DNA of 64,000 bases. It comes from Phorcus lineatus. Its lineage: Eukaryota; Mollusca; Gastropoda; Trochida; Trochidae. Under the pieces are notes generated by a model. The model was not told the DNA's origin. It did not search any database and saw only the letters and a list, made by a program, of their open reading frames with translations. The translations under genes and the position numbers were made by a program. How positions within the stretch are numbered: position 1 is the first letter of the stretch; every line of letters begins with the position of its first letter. This document shows, piece by piece, positions 1 to 14,214 of this stretch. Location: positions 33,038,908 to 33,102,907 of the forward strand of contig OV121083.1 in assembly GCA_921293015.1 (NCBI GenBank), read 5' to 3'.

Positions 1-182
1 CCTTTTGTTGAAACAATATCTCTTGTCAAACACAATTTTGGACGATGTTAATATAAATGTATATCTAATCATGTAATGCTGTCACTCATAAATACACAGT
101 CTTTGTCATGGTCATGAAGTGTTCTATTTGGATAGCACATTCTCTCTGTTTACTGAATATACAGTGTGTTTTGCCTCCTCAG

Positions 183-1340
183 TTGGGCGAGCTGGGGAAC
201 CTCTCCATCCACGTCGCTCTTCGCAACCTGCGACCTGCAGGTAGGTGTGCACTCACACAGTTGTTTTGAACACCAACATTCACAATATCACAGACTTCTT
301 TAACTAAATTATAAAATCTGAAGCAAACAGGTCACTTTGTACTCTAAACAGTATATACAAATCATACATTGAAGAGCATGGTAACAAGGACAACTGTACA
401 TAAGAATCTATGGATCCATTAATAGTTGTGGTAAATCATTTTAGATATCCATGGCAATAGGTTCATTTTAATTGGAAATATGCATAACTAATGTTTCCAC
501 GTAGGATCAAGAGTCAGGAAGATCCCGTACGCCACTGCCAACCCATTCACGTGGCTGTTTGGGCTCGTGTCATGTCCTAACTACACCTACGAGGCTCTCT
601 CCTGGGTGGGCTTCACTGTCATGACTCAGTGTCTGCCAGGTACATCGCCTCTTCTTTCTAATTACAATCATAGCAAGTGTAGCCTTTATAAATACAGCCA
701 TGTAGAAGTTAAGGTGCTGACGTGGTCTCATGATCAGATTTGATATTTACTAATATTTGTTGCATCATTTTCAGTGAGCTAGTGTTGTGTCACTCTGGAT
801 ATTAAACCTGAAGGCAGAAATGAATCTGTTCTTATAGGATTTGATTATCCATGTAATATTATTCTAAGCAAAATGACTTTAGGGGGTGTTTCAAACAGTT
901 TTTCAAATGCTGAACCGATACATTGAAGACCTATCTGTTAAAGAAGCCTTTTCACTTGCCTGATTTAACTTGAAATATTTTCCTTTTGTGTTTAAATGTC
1001 ATCTTAGCAGTGAGCGCTTTGAGTCCATTACGTGGAGATTTTAAGCGCTATATAAATGCTAATCATTATTATTATTATTATTATACAAAGGATGTCAGTT
1101 GGGAACCTTATACCTATATTTAGCTTGATCTTGCTTTTCCTCTCTGCAGTTCTGAGTAAATTCTTTGATGTTGGGTATTTCCTTCTAATTCAAATGAATT
1201 GTTTTTCTTCAGCTGGACTGTTTACATTAGCTGGATTTTACCAAATGGCAGTTTGGGCGATGGGCAAACATCGAAACTACAAACGCGAGTTCAAGGAGTA
1301 CCCGAGAAGCAGAAAACCCATCATCCCCTTCCTCCTTTAG
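183..1340 (+). CDS. TECR: Very-long-chain enoyl-CoA reductase, C-terminal exons (partial)
   Basis: Three coding exons fit GT..AG rules and keep phase: 183-240, 505-639 and 1213-1340, ending in TAG. They encode about the last 106 residues. The family motifs [14 protein letters not shown] and the C-terminal [10 protein letters not shown] and PIIPFLL are visible. TECR is an ER multi-pass membrane enzyme that does the last step of fatty acid elongation, NADPH-dependent reduction of trans-2-enoyl-CoA. The tyrosine-containing PNYTYE segment lies in the region the family uses for catalysis (known for the family, not tested here). The lysine-rich end followed by a short hydrophobic tail is normal for TECR. 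The 5' part of the gene lies outside the window, and bases 1-182 are intron. A polyadenylation signal AATAAA lies at 1722-1727, giving a 3'UTR of about 400 nt. CFAP57 converges from the right. Confidence 0.93.
1012..1083 (+). repeat. LINE/SINE 3' tail remnant with ATT microsatellite
   Basis: In the last TECR intron, an AGCGCTTTGAG block is followed by AGCGCTATATAAAT and an ATT microsatellite. The same arrangement is the 3' end of the LINE at 53615 (minus strand), so this is a short 3' fragment of that or a related element, or a SINE sharing its tail. The ATT run also makes an artefactual poly-isoleucine reading frame. Confidence 0.6.
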
Positions 1341-3835
1341 TTTGATAGTGACACCAAAAAGCATTTACATGAAAGAAGTAGCACTCGTCATAATCATTCC
1401 TTTCACTATTCACACAGCTATAAAGAGAAGACAGGTGTATACAAGGGGCATTGCAGATACATGTAAATCATTTGACTTGTTATGAGGGTAAGAGAGTTTG
1501 GTGTAGGATTCAGTGTGTAATTCAAATTGTTGTTTTTGCTTATTCTGTTCAGTTCAATATTGACCCACTGAAACCATGGCAGTATTCTCATGACCATCGA
1601 TATGTATACATGTTTTACTGGTATCATAAGATAATGTCTCTCTTGTTTTAGTGTTTTTAATGATTTGTTACTTCTGCTTTCTGTTTCATTACTTTTTTAC
1701 TATGTACACTATGTGTTGTGAAATAAACTGACCTAACAATAAACCAACCTTTCCATTCTTACTCAAACTTACTTACATACACAAATTGACAATTACCAGG
1801 ATTGAAGTTGATAATTTCTCTCACCAGACATTTTGCACGAAGAGGGGATACAGTTTTAGGCAGCCTCTGTCCGCCCTTATAATAATAATAAATCTATATT
1901 GTCCTATTTGCAATGTCAGTTACATTCCTTATAGGAAAGCATATTGTTTGCTGTTGAATGAGAAAAGGGTCCCTATCATGGTTTGTGACCTAAGTCTTCA
2001 TTTCAAGGTCACAATTAGACATACATTTTACCCTCGCCAAAGCAATATGCCAAGAACTATTGATTGTATGCTCTTCATATCTTACAAAAAGCTTTTTAAA
2101 GAAAAAATGCAAAGCCAAGTAAATTTTGGTGTCCTTGACTTTAATTTAAGGTCACAGCAAGCTTTGAATATTTGAGTACAGACACCTGCATATAAAGCTG
2201 GTCAGCAAATATGAAGAACCATTCATTCTTACATTCTCTTGATTTTGCACCAAGGTTTTTCGTTGGAAAAAACAAAGCACAATTGATATGGTTAAATTGA
2301 CATTATTATCAAAGCCACTTCTAGACTTTTTCAGCATAGAAAGCTGCATATTAAGCTTGTCAGTGGAATATTTCCAGAAATATTTGCTTGAAATTCTCAT
2401 ATCTTCAAGGGAAGATGCATGTTGTTTTCTAGTTTTAAGACCTTGTTGATTTCCTGAATGGTATACTTTATTGACTTGACATAGTGTTCAAGTTCACAGT
2501 AAATTTTGACCACACTGCAACAACAGATTAGCAAACTTGATCATTGACATTTCTTCTGACATTTATATCATAAAACTTTATCTACTTTCTCAACAACATT
2601 CAATGGATAATTTAGGAACGTATCCCTTTAATGACGTTTGCTTAGAATAACCTCTGAAATAAGTAAAGTTTCTCGTACGGTGCAAAATACAGCACCATCC
2701 TAAATTACGTCAAGCAAAACTTGCTCATTGCAAGACACAGCAACATTAGGCTTTCTTCCACCAGCAATATAAGCCCTCTGCCTGAAGCATTGTTTAAGTG
2801 CAGAACCCTTCACTTTGATGTAAGCTTTCAATCTCTCCCTAGAGAGGCTACGCCACTCATTTCTTTCAAGGTTACCCTCTGTTAAAAATGGGCGTTAGTT
2901 CTGGGGTCTTTCAAAATCTGGTAGGGATGAAAAATTGCATGAGTGATGTCATCTGAGTATATATCATCATCTTACATCTCTGACTGAAATTTGTTTTGAA
3001 AGAATCATGCACATCACCGGAGGAACAGTTCAAATGTTCTGTTTGAAACAACAGTGCTGATTGCAACATATCAGGATTAGGCATTTTTAGCCAAGAAAGT
3101 GGTCTACTTGTTAAAGAGATGACTGAGGAAGAAATAACTTGTGTAAAATCTGTGAGGAGAGAATGAAAAGCAATTTTAGATGGGCATATTGAATTTGGTG
3201 TTGTTAGAGTTTCCACCAATCAAGCCTGATTGAATCATGAATGCAATAATTTCAAACAAGTAAGTTTTTATCAACAATTCAAGTTTTAAACTGGTTGTAA
3301 CAGATGATATGAACAGTAAAACAAGTGTCCTTTTCATGGTTTATTTCACAATTGGGCATGTTATGTAGGACAAAAATATATCAATGGCAATAGCCTCTCA
3401 AAGTCTTTATTGGACGGAGGAAACATGTTTCATATTTTCAACTGTAATTCTGTAGGATTCTATTTTAAAATTCTGCTATTCATTTACATTAAACAATTTT
3501 AAAAAAACAGGTGTATACTGCTATAGATAACAGATATAGACTACAAAATAAATAGGCAGATGTAAAAAAATTGATGAAATATTTGATGTCACAGAATACA
3601 GACTTCAAATTGTAAATATTTCATAAAACTTTTGCATCTTCATGGAGTAACAATGATTAAAAGTCATCTCAAAACTGAACAAAACGATGTGTAAACATAA
3701 TTATATGAGTAATACTGGTATCACAAACTTTCAATTACCTCTAATCATGAGTTCACTTTTCTTCTTAGAATTTCAGAAATAGAAATGTAAACTGTTTATT
3801 AAAATATGTACACAATGCTGAATATATTTGAGAAA
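1341..3835. other. Convergent 3' region between TECR and CFAP57
   Basis: No coding exon is recognised. TECR's likely polyadenylation signal is AATAAA at 1722-1727. On the minus strand, candidate CFAP57 signals (TTTATT on the + strand) are at 3795-3800 and 3340-3345. Between 1970 and 2600 the sequence has a run of 'caaggtcac'-like blocks, which looks like a worn interspersed repeat, but I cannot define its ends. Short open frames here show no family features. Confidence 0.5.
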
Positions 3836-6800
3836 CTATGCAATGCCAGTTATGGGTTGGAGTTTGCCGCCTGAAGGGGGCCGCGAACCCATTCCCAGCT
3901 CTGTCATTTCGTTCCGCAATCTCTTGATCTCAATTCGCTGCATATCAATAATCTTATTCTTCTCTTCAAGATCTTTCTCCATGAGTGCACTTGGGTTTTT
4001 GGATGTGATCATGGCAAGGGTAACTGTATCGGCCTTCTTATTGGTTTTGCTGTGTAAGCCAAGAGTGGCTTCTAGATCATGTATATTTGTACGAGAAATC
4101 TTCAGTTCCCGTCTTAGATCGTTGATTTCCTTTATTAGCGAAACATTTTCCTGAAAAGAAAAGGTAATCAAGTAATGTCATGTGTTGGAGATTGAAATTT
4201 GAATTGTCTGATCGCATGTTAATTATGAGCCGATAATGAGTTATTAAAAATGGAAATAAGGTTTGCGGAATTATCAGGTTTTCAGCTAATACAAAGTTAC
4301 AAAAAAAGCGATATGTGATGTGATAATTGAATTTTGAATGTCAAGGAGACATACCTGCATGATCCTGACATTGTCAGCTTTGTGGATCTCTGAATCCTTC
4401 TCAAGCTTTTTGCGGAGGGAGGCGACAGACCTCTCGAGATGTTCCCTCTGTCTGCTGTACTCTTTCTGGATGTCAGCGTCAACACTTGCCGACTCCGTCT
4501 GCAGATACAATGAGCATAGTGTTACTTTTAATGTCCTAAGTGATATATTTCTGTATTTTGAAAAATCTATGTTGTCCTTCACAGAGCAAGTAAGGGTTAG
4601 ACATCCCATGTTTACAAGTCAAACACATGTTGTCAAGTTAAAGTAACATAATGTGACTCTAATGTCTCATCTAATTGATTACTTTTGAACAATGGACAAC
4701 ACTGTACTGTAGTGCTAGTTTTTGTCAACTCCAAAAGTTTTCATGAAAATGATGAAAATAAGGAACAACTCTACAAGGACAGCTCCTCAGGCTGTTGCTT
4801 TGGATGGATTTTAGAAGTGAAAGGTTGTGTACTCACTATGTCCTCCTGGACATGTTTCTGGTAGAGAGCTTTGATGCTCTCTTTCAACATCTTTGGGTCC
4901 TGGATGTAACCCACGCAGTTGTGCAGGTCCGTCTTGAAGCGCCTCACTATTGCTTCCACATCACGCACCTGGAGATAGGAAAGTCAGTGAAGAGAGGAAC
5001 ATTTGGGTAGAGCTAATATAACAAGTCTCATAGAAAATACATAGTAGGCATTCATTAATCATTTCTAGAGATGCAAGATACATGTTGACTCTTAATCAGA
5101 AATTGATATGCTTCCATAACCTACTCCTTCTATGGCTTTATTTCAAGTACTTAAACCGATCAGTGGCCAGGTGTCAAATTAGTGTGTTGGTAAGTCACTC
5201 ACAAATAGTCTAAAATTCTGCACCATTTTTGCCAAAATAAATAAGGGCCATGTGGCAAGAATACGCCTGATTTATGTAATGCAACAGATTTTTAGTATAC
5301 TGTTTGTAATTTAGAGAGAATCAAACCCACCTTCTGCCTCTCCTGGTGCATCTCCTTGTCGGTGGCCTTCAGCTTCTGTCTCAGCTCGGTGATGTTCAGC
5401 TCAAGCTGCGTGTTCTGCTTGTGGAACCTCTCCAGCTCACTCTCCATCTACAAACACAGCACAATGGTAAATGTCAGGTCCAAGAATTTTGAAAGGACTG
5501 GGGGTTAGACATGGGGTCACACCATGGTCATTTACAATCAGTAAAAGGTTCAATATCTTAAATGGTGCAAGCTTGCACACATCTTGTATTAATCTATATA
5601 ACAATCCACTAAAGTCTGACTGCATGAACAGGTTTTTCAGATACCACTGTACTCACCTCTTGGATCTGTTCCTTCATATTCTTGATGTCATTCTCACGAG
5701 GCTCGATCTGTTTCTTGAGCTCCTTGATCTTGTAGTCCAGCACAAACTTGAACTTCTCCAGCTCCTGGTTCTTCTTTTTCAGGTCGTAAATACGCTTCTC
5801 CTACAATTTTAGTTATTGTTAGGGTCTGGTTTGATGAAAACAATTAGAATCATACTAATTTGAGACTTCTTTGCAATCAAATCTGATGTGTTACTAACAT
5901 GAAATTAAAAAAACTGGTTGTCTCACAAAATTAATAATGGTTCAAGATATCTGTTGAAGGGTTTGTACAAATGTCAGAAACAAGAGGAGGACCACTTGCT
6001 CGTATGTTCAACCAATTTGAAGGAGAGTGTTCTGAAGGTGACTGACCTTGTCCTGGATGGTGTCGTCTCTCTCCTGGATCTCCTTCTTGAGGCCCTGGAT
6101 ATCCTTCTCAAGGTTGCGGATGATGTTATTCAGTTTGTTTGTCTCTGCCTGGAACTTCTTGATCTCCTCCTTGTGGTCGTCAATCTCCTTCTGCAGACTG
6201 GTGAACTGCAGACAACAAGATGGGTTAGTGTCTCAGCTTGAGTGATGATATTTGACCATGAATGTTATTAAATGCCAACACAAAAGTTATTCTGAGATTT
6301 TATAGTTTGTACATGTATAAGATGTTAAATTATCAAGCACAAATTTCTTAATTTGGATTAATGACATTCATGTGAAAATACTTAAGACAGATTTATACCT
6401 TCTTCTTCATGATGCCTGATTCTCCCTTCAGTCTCATGTTGGCTTCCTTCTCGTCACGGAGGCGCCGCTCATACTTGTTCTTGATGTCTAGAATCTCGCG
6501 GTCTGCATCCTCCTCAATTTGACGCTTTGTCTCCTCATACTCCCGACTCTGCTGCCTAGACTCGTCATTCGCCTGTCAACATGAGCATTGTTGTAAAAAA
6601 TAAAATCTTTTTAAGTGCTTGAAAACCACTGAAAACATAAATATCTTTACAAGGAATGGAGAAAAGAACCTACAACTTTTGGATAATCAGAGTGAGGGAT
6701 TGGCTACTTTGGAATTTTTTTTATTTATGTCAGGTGTCAATAATATGATAGCACAAAATGACTAAACAGTGCTCACATCTTGACTTGTAAAACACTATAA

Positions 6801-9800
6801 AGGAACTTGCTAAGAGACTTCACTTTAAAATACTTAACAGATTCCATGGCGTTGAAAACATCTTTTCATCTTACTACTGTTCATCATCTCATAATCCAAA
6901 ACTTAAAAATAAAAAAAGGATTGATGAGATATTAAAGGCGGAGTTTGGCACCGACCTGTTCAAGCTTGTTTGTCATCTCCTGCTGCTTGGTCTCGTAGTA
7001 CTCAGTGAGCTCCTCCAGGGCTCGCTCCTTATTCTCCTCCATCTCCTGCAGCTGGCGCTCGTAGTCCTCCTGCATCTTCATCATCTTGGCCTGCTGCTCC
7101 TGGAACTTCTCGTACTCAAGCATCAGCTTCTGGTTGTTGGCGGACTCTACACAGGGAGGAAACAATCTTATAGACATGTGAGGTCGGGCTAGGAAGGGAG
7201 AATGTGCACCATCTGTTGTGGTGAAACAGGTTGCCTTCCTTGGGAATTGAGACAAATCCTTAATCTTGCAACACCATGATAAAAATCTTAAGTATTTTCA
7301 AAAACATGCTCCTTTCATAACATAATATGATAGGAAGGGTAAATGCTAGATTTATTGATGAGGATATAATAGGTGAGTGCTTGTGTATCTAATGTGAATC
7401 AAAACTGAGGTGGTTAAATCAGCCTAGCAGTACCATGTCAAGTATAATTTTCTCACCGAGGTCCTGAAGTTCTTTGGCGTGTTTCTCCATCAGCTCCGAC
7501 ATCTCCTCCTCATGTTTGGCTTCTTCTTTGTCTTTGTCAGTTTTCAACACCTACATAAAGTACACCATGAATAGGTTTTGTCACATTTCAAGAAAAGGGA
7601 TCCATCCGTTACATTCGTAAGATATTTAAGAATGATTCATGTGTCCAGTTGTTGGACACTACATAAATTGAAAATTAAATCAGTTTTATGGAAGAGGTTT
7701 AAGCTGAAATAGTTGCTATAGTTGCCAACAGACCAATCTGTGAAAACTCCTAACGACTGAACACAATCTACTATGCTCATCTCTTTATTCAAGTTGATCT
7801 AACCAAGACTGACCTGGTTCTTGGTCTTGAGCGACTCCATCTCCTGTATGAACTTCTCAGTGAGCTCCTTCATCTTCTCGTTGTAGTTCATGTCCTTCAG
7901 ACGCAGCTGGTACTCATTCTCCATCTTCAGCTCCTCCACACGGGTCTTCAACTCACTCATGTTCGAGTTCTGTAACATACCATCTCATTTACTTTCATTT
8001 CAATAGTTCTATGAATATGGGTTAATCAACATTTTATCAAAAAGTTGACTATCTTTCAAAAGATTTCAGGCTTTGAATGTTTGAATTTTTTGGATAAGAT
8101 TGGGTTGTATTTTTCCAAACTACTATGTAACTACTCTTATATTCAGAAAAGGCTATCAAATAAATTCCATCAGTTTTAAAATCAGGTGAATGCTCTGAAT
8201 AATTTCTGTTAAAAATCATTGTAAAAGTGTAATGGATAATTTGTTTCAAATAACGGTTTGAGATTCTTTTAATAACTTTAGATGAGGTTGTCGTAACTTT
8301 CTATAGATTTACCACATTAAATTGAAGATACTTTCTAACTGAATTGTCATTACACAGTTCAGTATAGAAGTCATAGAGGGTGTCATGACTATACCAACCT
8401 TCTCCTCCAGGTCACTCTTGGTGATGAGAATCTCCTCAGCCCATCCCACTTCCTTGTCTCTCTTCAGACCACGCCCCTCCTTGTCCTGGATCTTCCATAA
8501 GATGATAGTTGCATCCTCCGACACTGTGATAAGGTACTGGTCATCGTACGTGATCTTCATCTGAAAACAACATTGCCCACTACAATTCCTCAAATATAAT
8601 GAAAGTTACCGACCTGATAGAAATAGAAATAAGCATCACATTACAATGACTGTATTTAGAATATTTAGTTAATGTCAACAAACAAATAAAGATACATCTG
8701 AAAACCCAATTCTAAAGGACATGAGGTCAGTAAACCATGATGAACAAGATTATTGACAGTGATCACACCAGGCGTAAAGAACATCAATTAAAGCATGTCC
8801 TGACCTACTGCTGTTACCAATAAAACAGTACTCTGTAGAACTCACTTTAGTGATGGCGGCGCTGTGACCCTGATGCTCCTGCCACTCTCCAGGGATAGAG
8901 AGAGGAAACTTCATGGACCAGAGGGTACCTCGCTGTGTTCCAGTGAACAACATGCGACCAGAGTGAGACAATGCCACGTTAGTCAAAGTCATCTCTCCAG
9001 CTGGCACTTGTCGCAGGATCTAAAGAAAAAGCACAGTATATCCATGTGAACAAATTTGTGCCAAATAATTTTGATAAGCAATATGAAAAGAAAGATGAGG
9101 AAATTCCAAATTGCCTTATAGTACCTCTAATTCTCTATCAAGATAAGTAATTGTCACATTAAAAAAAGGAATGTCCATTTAGAAGAAGTTCACTCACTGA
9201 AGAGTCTGCAATCTCTTTCAAGCTCTTGTCTGATCCGACAGCAAATGTCGTCTTTCCATCATTGTTGACAGCAACACCTGTGTAAGAACAGGACTTGAGG
9301 ACACTCTCAGCCAGACGTTTACCAGTGTATGGGTCCCATTCATACACAGCTCCATCCATTCCACACGACACGATCTTACTGTCATCCTGGCTCCATACCA
9401 CCGAGCGGACCTTGCCGTTGTGTCCCTTCAGGTTTGAGACATTCTCAAACGTGGTGGTGGAATAGATCTGGATCACGTTGCCATGCACTGCTCCAAACAG
9501 ATGCCCACCATTGCTGAATGCACACTGAAACATGAACCCAATAGACAATCATTTTGGGTCACAAAGATTTTAATCTAATGTGAACATCCTATAATGTTTC
9601 AACTGCATGAAAACTTTTCTAGGTCTTGTAAAGAGATGACTTTCTGGGAATTTTTTTTATAATGGGAACATTTATTTTCTAATCATGAAAGAATCATATT
9701 CTCTAATCCTGAGGACTTTTATAAAATTTGGTTTGAGGCATGGCTTTTTGCTTTATAACTGAAACTGACATGTAAAACATAAATCTGATTTGTAATTAAC

Positions 9801-12734
9801 AAAAGTCCTAGTTTTGCACCATGTGACTCGCATGAGTAATCAATAAAAAATAATGAAGAAAGCTCACCTCCCTGCAGCCTCTGACGGTGAACTCCTTGAA
9901 GGTGCGGATATCGTCAATGAGGAGGTTCATGAGACGCAACTTGTCGCTGAATCCCACCAGGATGTACAGACCTGATGGATGCAGGGCAATACTGTATGCT
10001 TCCTCTGCAAACTCCTTGTATAACTCAAGATTGCTGGAAGATCATGTGACAAATGTATGATTAGCGTTAGAAATTACTTAGAATCAATGCAAACATTTGT
10101 TATCAATTAAATAGTATTCAATCTATTCAAATTGGCCAAAATAGCTTACAATGGATTTCCATCTCATAATATCCTTAATTACTTTTAGATTCAATATTGA
10201 CACCTGAAACTTGTTTAAAGAAAGTTTTAATCATTTTTAGATCATATTCTTAATAAATTTGTATATATTACTCAGTAATTCACTTACCAAGTCTCATAGT
10301 TCCAGATCCTGACAGAGCGGTCGAGTGATGAGGTGGCAATAAGGGGTTTCCTCATACACACATCCAGACCCATCACCTGGCCATAGTGGAAACTCTGAGC
10401 CAGCACCTCAAATGTGGCTTGATCACCCTGCAACCAGCAATTGTCATTTGGTTTGAAGAGATTCATTGCTTAATAAGAAAATATCTTTTATGAAAAGATT
10501 ATCTTTAAATATGTTGGATTGCAGTCTTCAAGGGGATGAAAAATGAGAACATGTTTAAGTGCCTCAAACGGTGTGATGTATTTATAAATTATTTTGATGG
10601 AGAGTATCTTAACTTCTTGTATTTCCAAGCTACTTCCTCTCAAACTGGGAGTCTAGTTATTGCTAATTTTGCTCCTTCTCAGGGATACATTTGTGGATAA
10701 ATCAAAGATAAATCATCAATCAAATTTACAAATTATTTTATAATTAAGCATAAAATGAGCCTGACCTTGCTGAGGTCAGCGCTGGACAATGTGAGATAGT
10801 AGAGCTGGCTGAAGTCTGTGCTTGCCACCAGCGTCTCCTCGGATGGACTGACTGTCAAACATTTGATGATCTGCTGCTGGGATCTCGTCATGTCAGAACT
10901 GTTTGGGTCAGCGGGGATCTGTAACCATTTTAATACCATGCTGTTTCTAAGTATAAATCTTATCTTCATCAACAAATTACATAAGTCACATTTCCGTCTT
11001 ATCTGCCAAGGAAGTACAGAACCCTGATTCAAAATGCAAGCATACAAATGAACATGCCATCCCTTGACATACATGCTATTCAGCAATATTTGTTTTGAAA
11101 ATTTAACAAAATTTGTCTTATGAACTTTGAAAACTGTCCACACTCACCTTTATGTCTCTAGTTTTCTTGAAGAAATCCTTGTCGTCTGTTTTCTCAAAGA
11201 GGTGAACCAAGCCTGGTCCGCATGCACATGCATACCCCTTTGAATAGGCCACAATTGCTGTAATCTGGGGAGGTCCAGTCTGCTGACCATTGTCCTCTGT
11301 ACTATCCTTCCTGAAATATATATGTACATTAGTTTAAAACTATGCATAACATACTTTTTATTCCTCATAATAACATATTGACAAAAAAACATTTAAACAA
11401 AAGTACACAAAAGATGCTAAATATTATACTTTTGAAAATGTATTTAAATTAATCAAAATTAATGTTTTCTTAGTGGTGAGTGATTTTATCTTTTTATTAA
11501 TGAAATCAAATCAGTTGAAAAGAAATTTTGATCAAGCCTAAAATGATATCCTGGTACATTAGGACAGGAGATGTGATGGCATACAAAATACCAGAGTAAA
11601 TGAAAAAAATAAAATGGAATGTAGCATTTTAACTATACTCCATCTTCCATGGTATAATTAATACAGTTGATTGTATTTAGCTACAACCTTACCTTTCCTC
11701 TCTGAGTGCTCCAGCATTGAATTCATTCTTCAACTCGCCAGCCTCAAAGAGCAGGAGTTTTCCAGTATCAGTACCAACCACTACCCGCTCCTCAGACACC
11801 CAGGCATGGCAGAGGAAGTTTTGGGGCTCCATTTTCTGGAAGGGGAAGGGTTTTAGATTGCCCTCGCTGTACCGGAAATTCTTGAAAATTCCATTTCCAA
11901 TAACACACAGCTGAGTGTTGTCCTGGGGATTGAAGCTGACCTGTAGAAATAGATGAGATACCAAATGAACCATTTTGGCAAGTATTTACCACATTTTCTC
12001 AAAATATATGTATAGAATATTAGAATACAATTTTTCAAAGCACGTTACCTAAGTGAGTCAAGAACTGTAAGTAACAGAAGTTATTAATCCATAGTAAATG
12101 ACATAGTTACAACTAGGCACTAAAAAGGAATTTTTAAAGAAATAATTAAGACAATGTGAAAAAGTGAAGACAATGTTACAAAAGGCAATTTATCAGTCTT
12201 TCCTGTCACAGTATCTAGTTCAAATGCATTAGATTTCCTCCTCTTTTTGAAATCTTTTATTACCTGATATACATCAGCAGTGTTTTGAGGGTTTGATGTT
12301 TTTGCTGTGGCCATCACTTTGGATTTCTCCCATGTCCAATACAGCAGAGTCCAGTCAGGTTTTCCACCTTGTGCAACGAGGTATTTGGAGTCGGGTGAAA
12401 ACGCCAGACTGACATATTCTCCTGACTGGACATCTGGTGATGTCAAAACCTTCTTCTTTCTGAGTGAGTGGAGATCATAGATGGTGATAGTTGGTTTCTC
12501 TCCCTTTTCAGCTATGGCAACATATCTTCTGTTTGGACTGACAGCCAGTGCTGTCATTCCCTCTGATTTATCTGTGCCTGCAATAAACTTCTGTACCTTC
12601 TGGTCTGTGTTGTACAGAATGCAGTTGGAGCCTGATGGATAAACGATAGTCTGTTCATCGTGATAGCAGATATTTCCTGTCACACCTGACTTGAGGCCAA
12701 AAATGTGCCTGGCCTGGGCTATAGCAATCGACAT
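3836..12734 (-). CDS. CFAP57: Cilia- and flagella-associated protein 57 (WD40 + coiled coil)
   Basis: Nineteen coding exons join in frame to about 1209 aa (human protein is about 1250). They are, 5' to 3': 12734-12264, 11940-11693, 11310-11148, 10918-10766, 10427-10288, 10033-9868, 9524-9198, 9019-8846, 8560-8399, 7969-7814, 7550-7457, 7146-6956, 6572-6399, 6205-6047, 5800-5657, 5447-5331, 4968-4837, 4498-4355, 4150-3836. Residues 1 to about 650 are WD40 repeats (for example [30 protein letters not shown]). From about 655 the protein is almost continuous coiled coil ([32 protein letters not shown]). In this family the protein (WDR65) acts in motile axonemes, linked to inner dynein arm assembly. 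Start: [14 protein letters not shown] matches the family N-terminus and follows a splice acceptor at 12753-12754, so the 5'UTR is split. The gene looks intact. Confidence 0.96.
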
Positions 12735-12996
12735 GTTTGGTTTTTTTCAATTCTGCAACATACAAAAATAATTGTGGTTAATTGCAAGGAAATGCAACAG
12801 TTACAAAATTCATCACACATACTCAAGCCCTTTTTCTTGTGATATACAGAGAGACTTCTGTTAGCTTTCTGTCTGCCATAATTTTTCTTTTGGTATTATT
12901 TGAGAAACCCTGTTGTACTTCTAGTAATTGTACAACAAAATATTCATAAAATTATATTAATTTCTTATACTTTCAATGGTGAAAATAATATCCATA

Positions 12997-13170
12997 CAGG
13001 GATTGGGAAAGACACATTTGACAATGGGCCATTTTCAAGGCTTTGAGTCATTCTCAGAATTTTGAATGGGCCATTCCCCTTAGAACAATGGTAAAATTTC
13101 TAATTTGAATGGGCCATTTTTTCATCCAATGTGCAAAATGGCCCATGGCCCATGCCTTTCCCAATCCCTG
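12997..13170 (-). mobile_element. 174-bp MITE, copy A
   Basis: The element has perfect 15-bp terminal inverted repeats, CAGGGATTGGGAAAG at 12997-13011 and its complement at 13156-13170, and is flanked by a 5-bp duplication CCATA (12992-12996 and 13171-13175). The interior is built of repeated TGGGCCATT-like words and has no coding capacity. It lies in the 5'UTR intron of CFAP57. A nearly identical copy in opposite orientation is at 16608-16781. The strand is set relative to that copy. The superfamily is not assigned. Confidence 0.85.
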
Positions 13171-14141
13171 CCATATTTTCACTAAGTGAATAAACAATAC
13201 ATTTCTACACAGTGTTTCATTCACATGACGTCATCTGTGACGTAAAGAAACAATTGAATGCCGTTATGAGATGGCTCCGATAGCGATGCGATTTTGCTAC
13301 TCCATTCATAGAGTTAAGAATATTCATGACATACGGGAAACATTATAAATAGAACATTTTAAATTTGTTGTTGAATGCCATGTATATCTCATCTCGTGAA
13401 GTAAATAATTATATATGTACACTCGTGGTTGTGCCACCCGTGAAAATATAAATTTCTACTTCACTCGATGGATATACATAGTATAGAGTGAGAAATATCT
13501 GTATGTATTAACAGAATATTTACAAATTTGCAAATAAATAATGATAAGATTGATAAGCAATGCCTTATTATCACAGCTCTAATAAATTGGCTCTCCTTTA
13601 TGTCTTTTTCATGAATAATTTAGGCCAGTTGTAAAAAACTGACATGCAGAATAAAACTGCTTTCTTATGGAGCTTGTTTCAATAAAGGATCATACTAAAT
13701 TGCATTCACAATAATATATGATTGAAACATTTTTAAGAAATTATACACAGTAATACATGATCGAAACATTTTTGAAAAATGTATGAGAAAGGTAATGATA
13801 ACATTAACAATAATTATTAAATGAAATTGATAGGAAGAAATGACATTTTGTACCGTTATTTCATTTGCTTTTAAAACAAAAAGACACAGCTGGCTGAAAA
13901 TATAACCTTATCTTGACATATCCTTTATATTTTGATTCCTATAAAGTAAGTTGACACACATCATTTTCATTTCACTTAGTAAAAGTATTATTGTTGAAAA
14001 TGTCAACAAGCTTGCAATTTTTAGATTGGTAATACAAACATTACGATTTATAATATGTTAAATTAGTTAAACCAGTGTCTTACAACATTAGAATCATTGG
14101 CCACACGGCTTGTCACAGATATGTCGAAAACAATGACCTAC

Positions 14142-14213
14142 CTTTAGACTTTACAAATTTTTACACCGAAGAAACAAAACTGCAGCCGAACTGCATCAAC
14201 AATCGTTGATATC
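14142..14213 (-). other. CFAP57: CFAP57 5' noncoding exon
   Basis: A consensus donor on the minus strand (AAAG|GTAGGT, GT at 14141-14140) pairs in principle with the acceptor at 12754-12753 in front of the CFAP57 start codon. The 5' boundary is not visible in sequence. It is placed just below the X-box at 14215-14229 and is approximate. There is no ATG that would extend the CFAP57 frame. Confidence 0.6.
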
Positions 14214-14214
14214 C

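Noticed and set aside
1056..1340. 94-aa frame starting with a poly-isoleucine run
   Set aside because: The first part is an ATT microsatellite and intron; only 1213-1340 is real (TECR last exon).
3828..6245. Plus-strand leucine-rich frames (for example 5471-5812, 5918-6241)
   Set aside because: They are antisense shadows of CFAP57 coiled-coil exons, where Glu/Lys codons read as Leu/Phe on the other strand.
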